Of a stretch of 5,900 nt of DNA, positions 5,421 through 5,900 are shown one piece after another. Within the stretch, counting starts at the first letter, position 1, and each line of letters begins with the position of its first letter. Origin of the DNA: a bacterium. Its GTDB lineage: Bacteria; Electryoneota; RPQS01. The notes under the pieces were generated by a model. The model was not told the DNA's origin and did no database searches. It worked only from the letters and a program-made list of their open reading frames with translations. The translations under genes were made by a program, and so were the position numbers. The DNA lies in the NCBI GenBank assembly GCA_018814465.1, contig JAHIZR010000308.1, forward strand, positions 1 through 5,900. Reading direction: 5' to 3'.

Positions 5421-5900
5421 TTAAGGGGCGGTGGAGGAGCGGATTTGGTAGAAGTAGATTTCAGAATTTAGAACTGCATCGATATCCAGATAGCTGTTCG
5501 TTGATACCGAGGCGATTGGTGTCACAAAAGGTCCGTCTGCAGAATCCGACCTGTAGATTCGATAGTAGGGCGCTCCTGTTGAGCTCCAGCTTAAGGCGAT
5601 GTCCGCTCCGGATCGTTGAATCAGCAAGGTGGTCGGTTCGCTGATCCAGCCGCGAGCACGGATCATGCGATTTCCGCTGCGGGAATTGGGATGGATTCCG
5701 TCGTCCGCGAGCCAATCTTCGTCGCATGGTTCATAGACGACGGAACGACCGACGGGAGTATTGCTGTCGAGTCCAAATGCTTCAGCGGAGTTTTCCGGGT
5801 CGCTTACGGCGTCATAGCCGTTCGCGACAGCAATGTAGAAGTCGCCATACAGCACGGGAGCCTCGACTGCTTCGTCCTGCAAGTTGACAATTGACCAATA
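5421..5900 (-). CDS. C-terminal part of a probable secreted protein ending in a fibronectin-III-like domain
   Basis: The frame is open to the window edge, so only the last 159 residues are seen. Visible residues 18-84 (YGDFYIAV, AFGLDSNTPVGRS, GNRMIRARGW) resemble the beta-rich domain often found near the end of extracellular bacterial proteins, where a similar GNxMIRA element recurs. Residues about 88-156 look like a fibronectin-III-type sandwich: ADIALSW on strand B, PYYRIYRSDSADGPF across strands C and C', SYLDIDA, then IYFYQIRSS on the last strand. The protein stops directly after this domain, with no LPXTG, PEP-CTERM or other sorting tail. Two acidic, cysteine-poor domains favour an exported location, but the signal peptide and any catalytic domain lie outside the window. 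A secreted peptidase or hydrolase is possible and cannot be tested here. A TTG at 5882 is not a credible start. Confidence 0.7.
   Translation of the reverse strand, partial: YWSIVNLQDEAVEAPVLYGDFYIAVANGYDAVSDPENSAEAFGLDSNTPVGRSVVYEPCDEDWLADDGIHPNSRSGNRMIRARGWISEPTTLLIQRSGADIALSWSSTGAPYYRIYRSDSADGPFVTPIASVSTNSYLDIDAVLNSEIYFYQIRSSTAP

Overview
All recognisable genes in this window lie on the minus strand and read from right to left. The organism is a diderm bacterium: the window holds an Mla-type lipid ABC transporter, an Omp85-like outer-membrane barrel behind a signal peptide, and a TatA subunit. The metallopeptidase/beta-propeller/barrel fusion and the MerR-REC regulator are of a kind I associate with FCB-group and candidate-phylum genomes such as Zixibacteria. 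That placement is an impression from protein style, not a computed result.

Layout from right to left. (1) 5900-5421 is the C-terminal part of a probable secreted protein ending in a fibronectin-III-like domain, closed by a strong intrinsic terminator at 5363-5324. (2) A compact sigma70-like promoter (5290-5262) drives tatA, whose better start is 5225 rather than 5240. (3) A second good promoter (4982-4954), with a 15-bp dyad at its predicted start site, drives an orphan regulator with an N-terminal MerR-type helix-turn-helix and a C-terminal receiver domain, starting at a GTG. (4) A hairpin terminator (4299-4270) follows; its loop also supplies the -35 of a candidate promoter for the next operon. 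(5) The operon has three tightly coupled genes: a 1056-residue outer-membrane protein (gluzincin-like peptidase, TolB-like propeller, Omp85-like barrel), mlaE (permease), and mlaF (ATPase, cut by the window edge).

The most interesting region is the operon. The barrel gene's TGA overlaps a probable CTG start of mlaE in the form CTGA, with an ideally spaced Shine-Dalgarno. The mlaE stop in turn overlaps the mlaF ATG as TAATG. This suggests co-translation of an unusual outer-membrane protein with an inner-membrane lipid ABC transporter, so the barrel protein may be the outer-membrane end of a lipid-trafficking or envelope-maintenance system. The function is inferred; the gene coupling is read directly from the sequence.

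No tRNA, rRNA, CRISPR array, insertion sequence or phage feature was seen. The only gene-free stretches are short: 4158-4342, 4907-5057 and 5241-5420, and they hold the regulatory elements listed.
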